Notes: generated by a model not told the origin, from the sequence alone. DNA of 64,000 nt from Rhodospirillaceae bacterium (GCA_006969625.1 CP030885.1:1054001-1118000), one strand, 5' to 3'. Numbered from the stretch's first letter, positions 17,929-27,052 are shown. Numbers and translations are program-made.

Positions 17929-20634
17929 ATGCGAATGGCCGAGACGCCGGCGGCGACTGCGTGGCATGCTCGGCCGGTCGCGGAGACGCTGGTCGAGCTC
18001 GGGACGGCGCCCGAGGGCCTGGACGAAAACGAAGCGGCCGAGCGGCTGCGCTGCCACGGGCCCAATCGCCTGCCCGAGCCGAAGCGCCCCGGTTCTCTGC
18101 TGCGCCTGCTGCGCCAGTTCAACAACCTGCTGATCTACGTGCTGCTGGCCGCCGCCGCCGTCACGGCGCTGCTCGGCCACTGGATCGACACCGGCGTCAT
18201 CCTCGCCGTGGTCGTGGTCAACGCCGTCATCGGCTTCATCCAGGAGGGCAAGGCCGAGCAGGCGCTGGATGCGATCCGCGACATGCTGGCCCCGAAGGCC
18301 ACCGTGCTGCGTGCCGGGCGCCGGCAGACGCTGCCCGGCGAGGCGCTGGTGCCGGGCGACCTGGTGGTGCTGGAGGCCGGCGACCGGGTGCCGGCGGACC
18401 TGCGCCTGATCGAGGTGCGCGGCTTGGGCGTGCAGGAGGCGGCGCTGACCGGCGAGTCGGTCGCGGTCGAGAAGGCCGTCGCGCCGGTAGCGGCCCAGGC
18501 CCCCTTGGGCGACCGGCGCAGCCTGGCATTCAGCGGCACCCTGGTGACCGCGGGGCTCGGGCGCGGCGTGGTGGTGGCGACCGGGGCGGCGACCGAGATC
18601 GGCCGTATCAGCGGACTGATCGCCGAGGTGCAGGCGACCGCCACGCCGCTGCTGCGCCAGATGGCCGTCTTCGCCAAGTGGCTGACCGCCGTCATCCTGG
18701 CGATCAGCGCACTGATCCTGGCCTTCGGCCTCAGCTTCGCCGACTACGGCTTCGCCGAGCTGTTCATGGCCGTCGTCGGTCTGTCGGTCGCCGCCATCCC
18801 GGAGGGGCTGCCGGCGATCCTGACCGTCACCCTGGCGATCGGGGTCCAGGGCATGGCCCGGCGCAACGCCATCGTCCGTCGCCTACCGGCGATCGAGGCG
18901 CTCGGATCCGTCTCGGTGATCTGCTCGGACAAGACCGGGACGCTGACCCGCAACGAGATGACGGTGGCCGCCGTGGCCACCGCCGAGCGGCTGTTCGAGG
19001 TCTCCGGCTCCGGCTATGCGCCGCACGGCGGCTTCGCGCTGGACGGCCTCGACGCCGACGTCGGCGACTACCCGCTGCTCGCCGAGCTGGCCACCGCGGC
19101 CCTGCTGTGCAGCGAGGCGGAGCTGCGCGAGGCGGACGGCGATTGGGACGTCGTCGGCGACCCCATGGAGGGGGCCCTGTTGAGCCTGGCCATCAAGGCG
19201 GGCCTGGACCCCGACCAGGTGCGCCGCCAACGGCCGCGCACGGACGCCATTCCCTTCGACTCGCAGCATCGCTTCATGGCCAGTCTGCATCACGACCATG
19301 CCGGCAATGCCGCGATCTTCGTCAAGGGGGCGCCCGAGCGGCTGCTGCAGATGTGCAGCCACCAGCGCCACGAGGGTGGCGAAGACGTCGCCCTCGACCC
19401 GGACTATTGGCACGCATGCGCCGAGGCGATCGCGCACCGCGGTCAGCGCGTCCTGGCGATCGCCGTCAAACCGACCCACGGCGGCCAGGGCGAATTGCTG
19501 TTCGACGACGTCGAGGGCGACCTCACCCTGCTCGGCCTGGTCGGGCTGATCGACCCGCCGCGGGCCGAGGCGATCGCCGCCGTCGCCGAGTGTGCCGCGG
19601 CCGGTATTCGGGTGAAGATGATCACCGGCGACCACGCCGGCACCGCCGCCGCCATCGCCCGCCAGCTCGGCCTGCAGAACACCAACGACGTCCTGCAAGG
19701 TGGCGAGATCGACGGCCTCGACGCCGCCGCGCTGCGGGCGCGCGCACAAGACGTCGACGTCTTCGCGCGCACCAGCCCCGAGCATAAGCTGCGCCTGGTC
19801 GAGGCGTTGCAGGACGGCGGCGCCGTGGTGGCGATGACCGGCGACGGCGTCAACGACGCGCCGGCGCTGAAGCGCGCCGACATCGGCATCGCCATGGGCC
19901 GCAAGGGCACCGAGGCGGCGAAGGAGGCGGCCGAGATCGTGCTCGCCGACGACAATTTCGCCACCATCGCCGCCGCCGTGCGGGCCGGCCGCACGGTCTA
20001 CGACAACCTGAAGAAGGCGATCGTCTTCCTGCTGCCGGTCAACGGCGGCGAGTCGCTGAGCCTGGTCGCCGCCATCCTGCTCGGCCTGACCCTGCCGATC
20101 ACCCCGGTGCAGATCCTTTGGGTCAACATGGTCAGCTCCGTGCTGCTGGCCATGACCCTGGCCTTCGAGCCCTCCGAGCCCGGCGTCATGCGCCGGGCGC
20201 CGCGGCCGCCGGGCGAGCCGATCCTGTCGCGCTTCGTCCTCTGGCGGGTGGCCTTCGTCTCGGCGTTGTTCTGCGCCGGAATCTTCGGCAGCTTCGCCTG
20301 GGCGCGCGCCCAGGGCGCCGGCATCGAGGAGGCGCGCACTCTGGCGGTCAACACCTTGGTGGCCATGGAGATCTTCTATCTCTTCTCGGTTCGCTTCCTG
20401 AACGCCAGCTCGCTGAGCTGGCGGGCGGCGCTGGGCACACGGCCGGTGCTGATCGCCGTGGGGGCGGTCACGGCCCTGCAGTTCCTCTTCACCTACGCCC
20501 CCTTCATGGAGACCTTTTTCGGCACGCGGCCGCTGTCCGTCGTGGAGGGCGCAGTCGCGGTGGCCTCGGGCGTCGCCGTACTGCTGCTGCTCGAGATCGA
20601 GAAGCATCTGCGTGCCCGCCTGCTGCCGACCTGA
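17929..20634 (+). CDS. P-type cation-transporting ATPase (P2 type)
   Basis: Ion pump of 901 aa with a complete core: N-terminal cation-ATPase domain, actuator motif LTGES, phosphorylated Asp334 in CSDKTGTLT, nucleotide domain and TGDGVNDAPALK. M4 has PEGLP as in calcium pumps, and M5 has PVNGGES. M6 reads WVNMVSSVLLAMTLAFEP: Asn is kept, but the Asp of the Ca2+-ATPase site is Ser. The ion is therefore not assignable (Ca2+, Na+ or other). ATG 17929 has GAGGAG upstream. Confidence 0.88.
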   Translation: MRMAETPAATAWHARPVAETLVELGTAPEGLDENEAAERLRCHGPNRLPEPKRPGSLLRLLRQFNNLLIYVLLAAAAVTALLGHWIDTGVILAVVVVNAVIGFIQEGKAEQALDAIRDMLAPKATVLRAGRRQTLPGEALVPGDLVVLEAGDRVPADLRLIEVRGLGVQEAALTGESVAVEKAVAPVAAQAPLGDRRSLAFSGTLVTAGLGRGVVVATGAATEIGRISGLIAEVQATATPLLRQMAVFAKWLTAVILAISALILAFGLSFADYGFAELFMAVVGLSVAAIPEGLPAILTVTLAIGVQGMARRNAIVRRLPAIEALGSVSVICSDKTGTLTRNEMTVAAVATAERLFEVSGSGYAPHGGFALDGLDADVGDYPLLAELATAALLCSEAELREADGDWDVVGDPMEGALLSLAIKAGLDPDQVRRQRPRTDAIPFDSQHRFMASLHHDHAGNAAIFVKGAPERLLQMCSHQRHEGGEDVALDPDYWHACAEAIAHRGQRVLAIAVKPTHGGQGELLFDDVEGDLTLLGLVGLIDPPRAEAIAAVAECAAAGIRVKMITGDHAGTAAAIARQLGLQNTNDVLQGGEIDGLDAAALRARAQDVDVFARTSPEHKLRLVEALQDGGAVVAMTGDGVNDAPALKRADIGIAMGRKGTEAAKEAAEIVLADDNFATIAAAVRAGRTVYDNLKKAIVFLLPVNGGESLSLVAAILLGLTLPITPVQILWVNMVSSVLLAMTLAFEPSEPGVMRRAPRPPGEPILSRFVLWRVAFVSALFCAGIFGSFAWARAQGAGIEEARTLAVNTLVAMEIFYLFSVRFLNASSLSWRAALGTRPVLIAVGAVTALQFLFTYAPFMETFFGTRPLSVVEGAVAVASGVAVLLLLEIEKHLRARLLPT

Positions 20635-20945
20635 CCCCGTTGGCGCTGTCGTGCCGCCACGGCATACCTGTCTTGACGTTTTGCGCGAAGCGCGGCCAAA
20701 ACCGCAGAATTCCGGATTTCCCGGTGGCGTCCGCCCGCGGCGCGAGATGTCACCGAGACACTTCTTGGCTTGCGCTGGGCGGTGCCTCCGGCAAGCTCGC
20801 GCGTGGGTACGTTCCCTGTGCCCGAACCGCCAAACTGGGCCCGCGCGGCCGACGCCGAACCGGCGCAGCCGCGCGGGTCATTTTCCGGACCCGACGCGAC
20901 GCGTTCGCGGTTCGGCCGACAGCCGCTCCGCCACGGGGTCGCGCC
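20635..20945. other. 311-base intergenic region
   Basis: No convincing gene or terminator. A small imperfect inverted repeat (TTTTGCGCG / CGCGGCCAAAA) lies near 20680-20702. The promoter for the LysE gene should be here, but I cannot assign it. Confidence 0.4.
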
Positions 20946-21569
20946 ATGGCTCTCGCGGACCTCGCGCTCGCCGTCTTCGCCTTTTCAGTCGCCGCCTCCT
21001 GGACGCCGGGGCCGAACACGATGATGCTGGCCGCATCCGGCGCCAACTTCGGATTCCGGCGCAGCCTGCCGCATCAGTTCGGCATCCTGCTCGGCGTCGG
21101 GGCGCTGCTCAGTCTCTCCCTGGCCGGCGTCGGCGCAGCCATCGAGGCGCGGCCCGACTTGCGTCTGGCGCTGCAGCTCGCGGGTGCCGCCTGGCTGCTC
21201 TGGCTGGCCTGGCGCATCGCCACCGCGGCGCCCGCCTGGGACAGGGCGGAGAAGGGCGACCAAGGCCGGCCGCTGACCCTGGTCGAGGCCGCGGGCTTTC
21301 AGTTCATGAACCCCAAAGCCTGGGCCGTGACCCTGGGCGCCGCCTCGACCTTCATCGACCCGGGTCTCGGCGCCGAGGCGACCGGCGCCACCATCGTCCT
21401 CGTCTTCGTCGGCACCGCGGCGATCGGCTGCGGTCTCTGGGTGCTCTTCGGCATCGGCATCGGCCAACTGCTGCACTCGCGCCGGCGCCTGCGGATCTTC
21501 AACATGACGATGGGCGCGCTGCTCGCCGTCTCCGTCCTGTTGATCCTCGACCTGCCGCTGCCGTGGTGA
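20946..21569 (+). CDS. LysE/RhtB-family amino acid exporter
   Basis: Inner-membrane exporter of 207 aa with about six TM segments. The family signature near the N-terminus, SWTPGPNTMMLAASGANFGFRRSLPHQFGILLG, is intact, as is GFQFMNPKAWAV in the middle. Members export lysine, homoserine, threonine or related compounds; the substrate cannot be told. Its stop codon directly abuts the stop of the convergent dehydrogenase gene, with no intergenic base. Confidence 0.86.
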   Translation: MALADLALAVFAFSVAASWTPGPNTMMLAASGANFGFRRSLPHQFGILLGVGALLSLSLAGVGAAIEARPDLRLALQLAGAAWLLWLAWRIATAAPAWDRAEKGDQGRPLTLVEAAGFQFMNPKAWAVTLGAASTFIDPGLGAEATGATIVLVFVGTAAIGCGLWVLFGIGIGQLLHSRRRLRIFNMTMGALLAVSVLLILDLPLPW

Positions 21570-22697
21570 TCAGGCCGGAACCAGCACCTGGCGCACGGTC
21601 TCGCCGCTCGCCAAGCGGTCGAAGGCGGCGTTGAGCTCCGCGAAGGTGACACGCTCGCTCATCAGGCGGTCGACCGGGAGGCGGCCGCGCCGGAACAGGC
21701 CGATGTAGCGCGGGATGTCGCGGCTCGGGACGCAGGAGCCGATGTAGCTGCCCTTGAGCGTGCGCTCCTCGCCGACCAGCGAGACCTGCTGGATCGAGAG
21801 CTGCTTGGAGGGGTGGGCGAGGCCGCCGGTGACGGTTGTGCCGCCGCGCCGGGTGATCTTGTAGGCGTGCTCCAGGGCCGGCACCGAGCCCGCCATCTCG
21901 AAGGCGAAGTCGACGCCGCCGCCGGTCAGGTCCTTGACCTGGTCGACGGCGTCCTCGGCGCGGGCATCGACCGTGTCGGTGGCGCCGAGCTGGCGCGCGA
22001 GGTCGAGCTTGGACGGGACGATGTCGAGCGCCACCACTTGCTCGGCGCCGACCAGCAGCGCCGCCAGCAGGGAGTTGAGGCCGACGCCCCCCAGGCCGAT
22101 CACCGCCACCTTGCTGCCGGCGGCGACGCGGGCGGTATTCACCACCGCGCCGACACCCGTCATCACGGCACAGCCGAACAGCGCTGCCTGCTCCAGCGGC
22201 AGCGCAGGGTCGACCTTCACCAGGGAGCGGCGCGAGACCACCGTCAGGGTGGAGAAGGCGGCGACGCCCATGTGGTGGCTGACCGCCTGGCCGTCGCGCG
22301 ACAGGCGCCGGGCGCCCGACAGCAGGGTGCCAGCGGTGTTGGCGGCGGCGGCGGGCTCGCAGAGCGCCGGCCGGCCCTCGGCGCAGGGCACGCAGTGGCC
22401 GCAGGCGGGCACGAAGATCATCACCACATGGTCGCCGGGCGCCAGGTCGTCGACGCCGGGTCCCACCTCCCGCACCACGCCGGCGGCCTCGTGGCCCAGC
22501 GCCATGGGGGTCGGGCGTGGCCGGGCACCGTTCATCACCGAGAGGTCGGAGTGGCACAGGCCGGCGGCCTTGACCTCGACCAGGACCTCGTCCGGGCCCG
22601 GTCCTTCCAGGTCCAACTCCAGGATCTCCAGCGGGCGACTGTTCGCGTAGGGCGCCGGCCGGCCCATCTCCATCAGCACTGCTGCCCTGGTCTTCAT
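21570..22697 (-). CDS. Zinc-dependent alcohol dehydrogenase family protein
   Basis: Medium-chain NAD(P)-dependent dehydrogenase, 375 aa. The catalytic zinc site is visible (GLCHSDLS, GHEAAGVV, GCAVMTGVGAV), as is the structural zinc loop CGHCVPCAEGRPALC. The Rossmann motif is GLGGVGLNSLLAALL. It is most like the class III/AdhC-type subgroup; the natural substrate is unknown. It is divergent from the DMT transporter gene. Confidence 0.85.
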   Translation of the reverse strand: MKTRAAVLMEMGRPAPYANSRPLEILELDLEGPGPDEVLVEVKAAGLCHSDLSVMNGARPRPTPMALGHEAAGVVREVGPGVDDLAPGDHVVMIFVPACGHCVPCAEGRPALCEPAAAANTAGTLLSGARRLSRDGQAVSHHMGVAAFSTLTVVSRRSLVKVDPALPLEQAALFGCAVMTGVGAVVNTARVAAGSKVAVIGLGGVGLNSLLAALLVGAEQVVALDIVPSKLDLARQLGATDTVDARAEDAVDQVKDLTGGGVDFAFEMAGSVPALEHAYKITRRGGTTVTGGLAHPSKQLSIQQVSLVGEERTLKGSYIGSCVPSRDIPRYIGLFRRGRLPVDRLMSERVTFAELNAAFDRLASGETVRQVLVPA

Positions 22698-22782
22698 TCC
22701 GCGCGCCTCCCCGCTATCGCCGCCGCCTCCGTGCGTCTATGACTAGCATCGATCCCGAGCCGACGAGAAGGAGCAGCACACG

Positions 22783-23688
22783 GTGAGCCGCGGCACCCAG
22801 GCCGTCATTTTCGCAGGGCAGGACGCGCAACGCGGAATCGCCTGGATGTTGCTGACCATGGCGCTCTTCGTCTCGATGGATGCGCTGGCCAAGTGGCTGA
22901 TGCAAAGCTATCCCGTGCCGCAGGTGATCTGGGCGCGCTACGCCTTTCATTTCCTGCTGCTCGCCGCGTTTCTCAATCTGCGCCTGCCGCGGCTGTTGCG
23001 CAGCGCCAATCCGCGCTTGCAGGTTGGCCGCGCGCTGCTGCTGGTGGTCACGACCACGCTGTTCTTCTTCGCCATCAGCCAGGTCGAGCTTGCCACCGCC
23101 AGCGCGCTGATGTACGTGGCGCCGCTGATCGTCACACTGCTGTCGATCCCGCTGCTGGGGGAGCAGGTCGGGCCGCGGCGCCTGGCCTCGGTGGCGGTCG
23201 GCCTTCTCGGGGCTCTGGTCATCCTGCGCCCGGGCGCCGAGGTCTTCGAGCTGGCGGCGCTGCTGCCGCTCGCTGCGGCCTGTAGCTACGCCGTCTACCA
23301 GATCACGACGCGCATGCTCTCCGCCGTCGACCCGCCGCTGACGACGCTGCTCTACACGGCGCTGATCGGCGCGCTGCTGGCCAGCATTCTGGTGCCGCTG
23401 TTCTGGCAGATGCCCGATGCGCTCGGCTGGACCGTCATGGTCGCCACCGGCGGTCTCGGGGGGCTCAGCCAGTTCTGCCTGATCAAGGCCTTCCAGGCGG
23501 CGCCGGCCTCGACGGTGACACCCTTCACCTATTCCTCGATCCTCTGGGCGACGCTGTACGGCTGGCTGCTGTTCGGCGAACTGCCGGATCTCTGGACTCT
23601 GGCCGGCGCTGGGATCATCGTGGTGAGCGGCCTTTACATCCTGCACCGCGAACATGTCCGTGCCCGTACAGCCTCCGCATCGCCGTAA
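22783..23688 (+). CDS. DMT-superfamily (EamA) transporter
   Basis: Ten-TM transporter of 301 aa made of two EamA repeats (first ending VALGLLGALVILRPG-like VAVGLLGALVILRPGAEVFE, second ending LAGAGIIVVSGLYIL). Starts at GTG 22783 with AAGGAG upstream. The substrate is unknown; relatives export amino acids or metabolites. Confidence 0.85.
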   Translation: MSRGTQAVIFAGQDAQRGIAWMLLTMALFVSMDALAKWLMQSYPVPQVIWARYAFHFLLLAAFLNLRLPRLLRSANPRLQVGRALLLVVTTTLFFFAISQVELATASALMYVAPLIVTLLSIPLLGEQVGPRRLASVAVGLLGALVILRPGAEVFELAALLPLAAACSYAVYQITTRMLSAVDPPLTTLLYTALIGALLASILVPLFWQMPDALGWTVMVATGGLGGLSQFCLIKAFQAAPASTVTPFTYSSILWATLYGWLLFGELPDLWTLAGAGIIVVSGLYILHREHVRARTASASP

Positions 23689-23922
23689 ACCGGGGTTTGG
23701 CCCGGTGCCGGCGCTGGACTGCATGGAAGCGCTTGTTTTTCGGGCCGCTCTCGCCGATATACAGTGTGTGCGGTCGTATAGATCAACTCGACTTGACTGT
23801 GTTTCTGCTATCGCGGCTGCGGTTTCGTTGTAGAATCTCCGGCGGAGGGTCGCGGACGCACCGCGGCCAGCTCGCGATATCGGATAGGTGGGGCGGCGCC
23901 GCGCTGCGGGGCCGAAGGACGT

Positions 23923-24267
23923 GTGGATCAGATTGTCACCAAGGCGAAAGCCCTCAGCGAGATGGAAGACGGGGCCGAACGGGCGTCGGAGTTCCTCAAG
24001 GCCCTGGCGAACCGCCATCGTTTGATCGTGCTGTGCCTTTTGGCGGAGCGTGAACGCACAGTCAGCGAGCTCGAGGACATTCTGGCGATTCGCCAGCCGA
24101 CCCTGTCGCAACAGCTCGCCCGTCTGCGCGCCGAGAACCTGGTGGAGACCCGGCGCGACGGCAAGCACATCTACTACAGCCTGGCCAGCGACGAGACGCG
24201 CCACGTCATCGAGCTGCTCTACGGCATGTTCTGCGGTCCGATGGCCCAGCAACGCCGCGCCGGCTGA
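23923..24267 (+). CDS. soxR: ArsR-family persulfide-sensing repressor (SoxR/SqrR/BigR type)
   Basis: Winged-helix repressor of 114 aa with ArsR-fold helix-turn-helix (TVSELEDILAIRQPTLSQQLARLRAENLVETRRDGKHIYYSL). It lacks the ArsR metal box but has exactly two cysteines, Cys38 (IVLCLLAE) and Cys104 (GMFCGP). The 66-residue spacing equals that of the SqrR, BigR and P. denitrificans SoxR cysteines, which form a polysulfide link when persulfides are present. Starts at GTG 23923. Placed between sox blocks, it probably represses sox genes in the absence of sulfide or thiosulfate; the target is inferred. Confidence 0.78.
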   Translation: MDQIVTKAKALSEMEDGAERASEFLKALANRHRLIVLCLLAERERTVSELEDILAIRQPTLSQQLARLRAENLVETRRDGKHIYYSLASDETRHVIELLYGMFCGPMAQQRRAG

Positions 24268-24303
24268 TCCCCCGGTCCGGCGCCGACACCGCGTATCCGC
24301 ACA

Positions 24304-24335
24304 CGAAAAGCGCGCCGCCCGATGGGCGACGCGCC
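24304..24335 (-). terminator. Intrinsic terminator of the soxCD-cytochrome transcript
   Basis: On the minus strand, an 11-bp stem with one mismatch (GGGCG-type arms at 24310-24320 and 24324-24334, loop of 3) is followed directly by CTTTTCG. It is 35 bases after the cytochrome c stop. This is the only clear hairpin with a U-tract that I found in the window. Confidence 0.75.
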
Positions 24336-24369
24336 TTCGATCTTCCGGTAAGACTCCGAATGGACCGGA

Positions 24370-24759
24370 TCAGTCCTGCATCGTCTTCAGGTAGGCGATG
24401 ACGTCGGCGATTTCCTGCGGGTCGCGCAACTGGAAAGCCATGCGGCTGCCCTGAATGACGTCGCGCGGATTGGCCAGGTACTCGGTCAGCGTCTCTTCGT
24501 TCCACTCGAACTCGGCGTTCTTCAAACCCTGCGAGTAGCGTGCCGCGAAGGCCTCGTCGGCGCCCGCCTGGCTGCCGTAGATGCCATAGAGGTTCGGGCC
24601 GACGCGCGGCGGGCCGCCCGCCTCGATGGTGTGGCAGGTCTTACACTTGTTGAAAACCGTCTCCCCGGCCGCCGGGTCTCCCTCGGCCAAGGCGGTGCCC
24701 GCGAAGAGGGTGACAGCGGCCGCCGCGGCGATCGCGGCGATGCTCTTGGTCGCTTTCAT
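24370..24759 (-). CDS. Small class I cytochrome c (possible detached SoxD C-terminal domain)
   Basis: Periplasmic cytochrome of 129 aa with a signal peptide (SIAAIAAAAAVTLFAGTALA), haem site CKTCH (C39, C42, H43), VGPNLYGIYG and a likely Met ligand in GSRMAF, as in cytochromes c550/c552. It follows soxD by 210 bases on the same strand. The second domain of Paracoccus SoxD is a cytochrome of this kind, so it may serve as the missing second haem domain, or as a free carrier to the cbb3 oxidase. Confidence 0.85.
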   Translation of the reverse strand: MKATKSIAAIAAAAAVTLFAGTALAEGDPAAGETVFNKCKTCHTIEAGGPPRVGPNLYGIYGSQAGADEAFAARYSQGLKNAEFEWNEETLTEYLANPRDVIQGSRMAFQLRDPQEIADVIAYLKTMQD

Positions 24760-24968
24760 GGCTCTCCCAATCCTTAGTGCGTTCCGTCCGTCGAGCGCTT
24801 TTTCTTGCTCAGGCTCGATTGCGGCGCGGACGTTACCAGTGTGAAATGGCGCAGTCGAGCCGCCTGACAATGGGGTATACGCGACACGTCGGCGCCGCCA
24901 TCCCCACGCGGCGGCGCGCCGGCGGTGCCGAGAGTTCGTGCGCAAGGGAGCGCTCGGGGCAGACCCGC

Positions 24969-25628
24969 TCAGTCGATCGGCGCCTGGCCGCCGTCGTCCG
25001 GCGTGACGTCGAGGATGCGCGCCTTGCCGAGGATCTCCACCGAGTCCCGGCAGTCCGTCATGCAGGGCTCGTGCGGCGGAAACTCCGGCTCGCTCATCAG
25101 GAAGAAGCCGTCGGCGTTCGGCATCTCGACCTCGGCCAGGTTGTCCTGGTCGAGCACCTGCTCGTACTCGACGATGTCGTTCAGCCAGAGCACGTAGGCG
25201 GTCAGCGCGTAGGTCTCGTCGACGCTCAGCGACTGCGCGTTGCCAAAGGGCATGGCGCGGTAGATGTAATCCCAGACCGTGGAGGCGTAGGGCCAGTAGC
25301 TGCCGACCGTCTTTTCCGGGCGGTCCTGGGTCAGCGACTCGAAGCCGCCCATCAGCACCGGATAGCGTCCGATGCCCTCGCCGAAGTCCCCGTGGCAGAA
25401 GGCGCACTGGTTGGCGTAGAGCTCCTCGCCGTCGGCGGCCGAGCCGCTGCCCGGCGGCAGGCCCGCGCCGTCGGGCCGGATGTCGATGTCCCACGCGGCG
25501 ATCTGCTCCGGCGTCGCCGGCGTGCCCAGTCCGTAGGTCTTGCCCTCCTCGGCGAGCGCTTGGGCGCCGGCCAGAAGGGCGGCCGCAGCCGCGGCGAGCA
25601 GCAGGCCGCGCTTAGCCGAGACGGACAT
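24969..25628 (-). CDS. soxD: SoxD-type cytochrome c subunit of sulfane dehydrogenase (monohaem)
   Basis: Cytochrome partner of SoxC, 219 aa, with a signal peptide and one haem site CAFCH (C75, C78, H79). Typical SoxD text is present (YGLGTPATPEQIAAWDIDIRPDG, then GSYWPYASTVWDYIYRAMPFG). Paracoccus SoxD is dihaem and about 380 residues; this one stops before the second cytochrome domain. The start ATG 25628 (GGAGTGG upstream) lies inside the soxC 3' end, overlapping by 17 bases. Confidence 0.88.
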   Translation of the reverse strand: MSVSAKRGLLLAAAAAALLAGAQALAEEGKTYGLGTPATPEQIAAWDIDIRPDGAGLPPGSGSAADGEELYANQCAFCHGDFGEGIGRYPVLMGGFESLTQDRPEKTVGSYWPYASTVWDYIYRAMPFGNAQSLSVDETYALTAYVLWLNDIVEYEQVLDQDNLAEVEMPNADGFFLMSEPEFPPHEPCMTDCRDSVEILGKARILDVTPDDGGQAPID

Positions 25629-26946
25629 TGTCGACCACTCCGTTCGCATTCACCAGCCAGGTCTGGATCGAGTTGTTGTGGTAGATCGAATTGACGCCGC
25701 GGACTTCCTGCAGCGCCGCCATCCGCGGCTGCACGTAGCCCGTCTCGTCCATCGCCCGGCTCTGCAGCAGCAACTCCTGGCCGTGCCACTCGAAGGGCAG
25801 GGTGAAAAAGGTCAGCGCCTTGGGTAGCACCGGCCCGTGGAGCTGGGCGGCCTGCCAGTTGATGCCGCCGTCGAGCGAGACGTCAACCCGGCTGATCCGG
25901 CCGTGGCCCGACCAGGCCAGACCCTTGAGCACCTGCGGCCCTTCCGCGCGCATCGGCTTCTCGGGGCTCGGACTGGTGATCACCGACTTGGCGTCCATCA
26001 CCCAGGTGAACTTGCGCGCCTTGCCGTTGGGCAGCAGGTCCGTGTACTTCGAGGTCTCCTCGCGGTGGTACCAGGCCTTGTCGCCGACCTCGATCCGGCG
26101 CAGCCACTTGACCCACATGTTGCCTTCCCAACCGGGCACGATCAGGCGCACCGGGTAGCCCTGCTCGGCGCGCAGCCGCTCGCCGTTCATAGAGTAGACG
26201 ACCATGCAGTCGTCGAGCGCCTTTTCCAGCGGGATCGAGCGGGTCATGCCGGCGGAGTCGCCGCCCTCGGCCAGGATCCACTTGGCGCTGGTCTTGACGC
26301 CGGCTTCCTGCAGCAGGGTCTTCAGCGGCACGCCCGTGTAGTAGACGCAGTGGATCATGCCGTGGGTGTACTGGACGCCGTTGAGTTGGGCGCCGCGCCA
26401 TTCCATGCCGGAGTTCGCCGCGCACTCCAGGAAGTGGAAGCGCGATTCCGGCGGGAAGCGCATGATGTCCTGGTAGGTGAAGATCAGCGGCCGGTCGACC
26501 AGGCCGTTGATCATCAGGCGGTAATCCTCCGGCGGGACGATCGCCATGCCGCCGTGATGGCGCTCGAAGCACAGGCCGTTCGGCGTGACGAAGCCGTCCA
26601 TTTCGTGGATCGGCGTGAAGTTCACCGAGGACTCGCTGGTCGCCGTCAACCATTCCACGTTGCGTCGCACGACGTGGCTTTCGAACTCGACCGGCATGCC
26701 GTAGGGGTGCGCGTCGACGCCGGCCCCCAGGTAACGGCTCCAGTCGGGGATGTTGGGGGGCAGGTTCTCAGGATTGCCGGCCAGCGCCTTGCCGCCGAGC
26801 AGTCCGCCGGCCGCCAGGGCGCCGCCGGCCGCGGCCGAGCCGGCCAGGAAGCGGCGGCGGGCGGCGGACACCGGTCCGCCTTGCCGCTGCGCGTCTGCGG
26901 GGATCTGCATGGGCAGTCGCCCGCGCGTGCGCGTCTTGTCCGTCAT
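25612..26946 (-). CDS. soxC: SoxC molybdenum subunit of sulfane dehydrogenase
   Basis: Sulfite-oxidase-family molybdoenzyme of 444 aa that, with SoxD, oxidises the outer sulfur on SoxY. It has a Tat signal (ARRRFLAG, residues 29-36), a molybdopterin domain with the Mo-ligating Cys175 in FLECAANSG, and a C-terminal dimerisation domain (VDVSLDGGINW). It has no haem of its own, as expected. A shared regulatory motif lies about 100 bases upstream. Confidence 0.92.
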   Translation of the reverse strand: MTDKTRTRGRLPMQIPADAQRQGGPVSAARRRFLAGSAAAGGALAAGGLLGGKALAGNPENLPPNIPDWSRYLGAGVDAHPYGMPVEFESHVVRRNVEWLTATSESSVNFTPIHEMDGFVTPNGLCFERHHGGMAIVPPEDYRLMINGLVDRPLIFTYQDIMRFPPESRFHFLECAANSGMEWRGAQLNGVQYTHGMIHCVYYTGVPLKTLLQEAGVKTSAKWILAEGGDSAGMTRSIPLEKALDDCMVVYSMNGERLRAEQGYPVRLIVPGWEGNMWVKWLRRIEVGDKAWYHREETSKYTDLLPNGKARKFTWVMDAKSVITSPSPEKPMRAEGPQVLKGLAWSGHGRISRVDVSLDGGINWQAAQLHGPVLPKALTFFTLPFEWHGQELLLQSRAMDETGYVQPRMAALQEVRGVNSIYHNNSIQTWLVNANGVVDNVRLG

Positions 26947-27024
26947 GGGCTGTCTCTCTCCCCAAATGCGGCCCGCCCCGCGCGCTCTGGCACAACGCGT
27001 CTTGCGGCGGGCGGTTCAGCAGCA

Positions 27025-27052
27025 ACCCTACCGAGCCCGCTCATTATATCAA
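27025..27052 (-). promoter_or_regulatory. Candidate soxC promoter
   Basis: On the minus strand, TTGATA (27052-27047), 16 bases, TAGGGT (27030-27025). The -10 is poor; the call rests mainly on the same spacing and -35 as the soxX candidate. Confidence 0.3.

Noticed and set aside
23740-23920. Auto-regulatory copy of the sox motif upstream of the ArsR-family gene
   Set aside because: GATATACAGTG resembles part of the motif but needs a 2-base insertion and lacks the TTCTTG half.
24760-24968. Gap between soxD and cytochrome c as coding linker
   Set aside because: The frame is open but the translation is Arg/Ala-rich with no conserved look, and the cytochrome has its own signal peptide and start.
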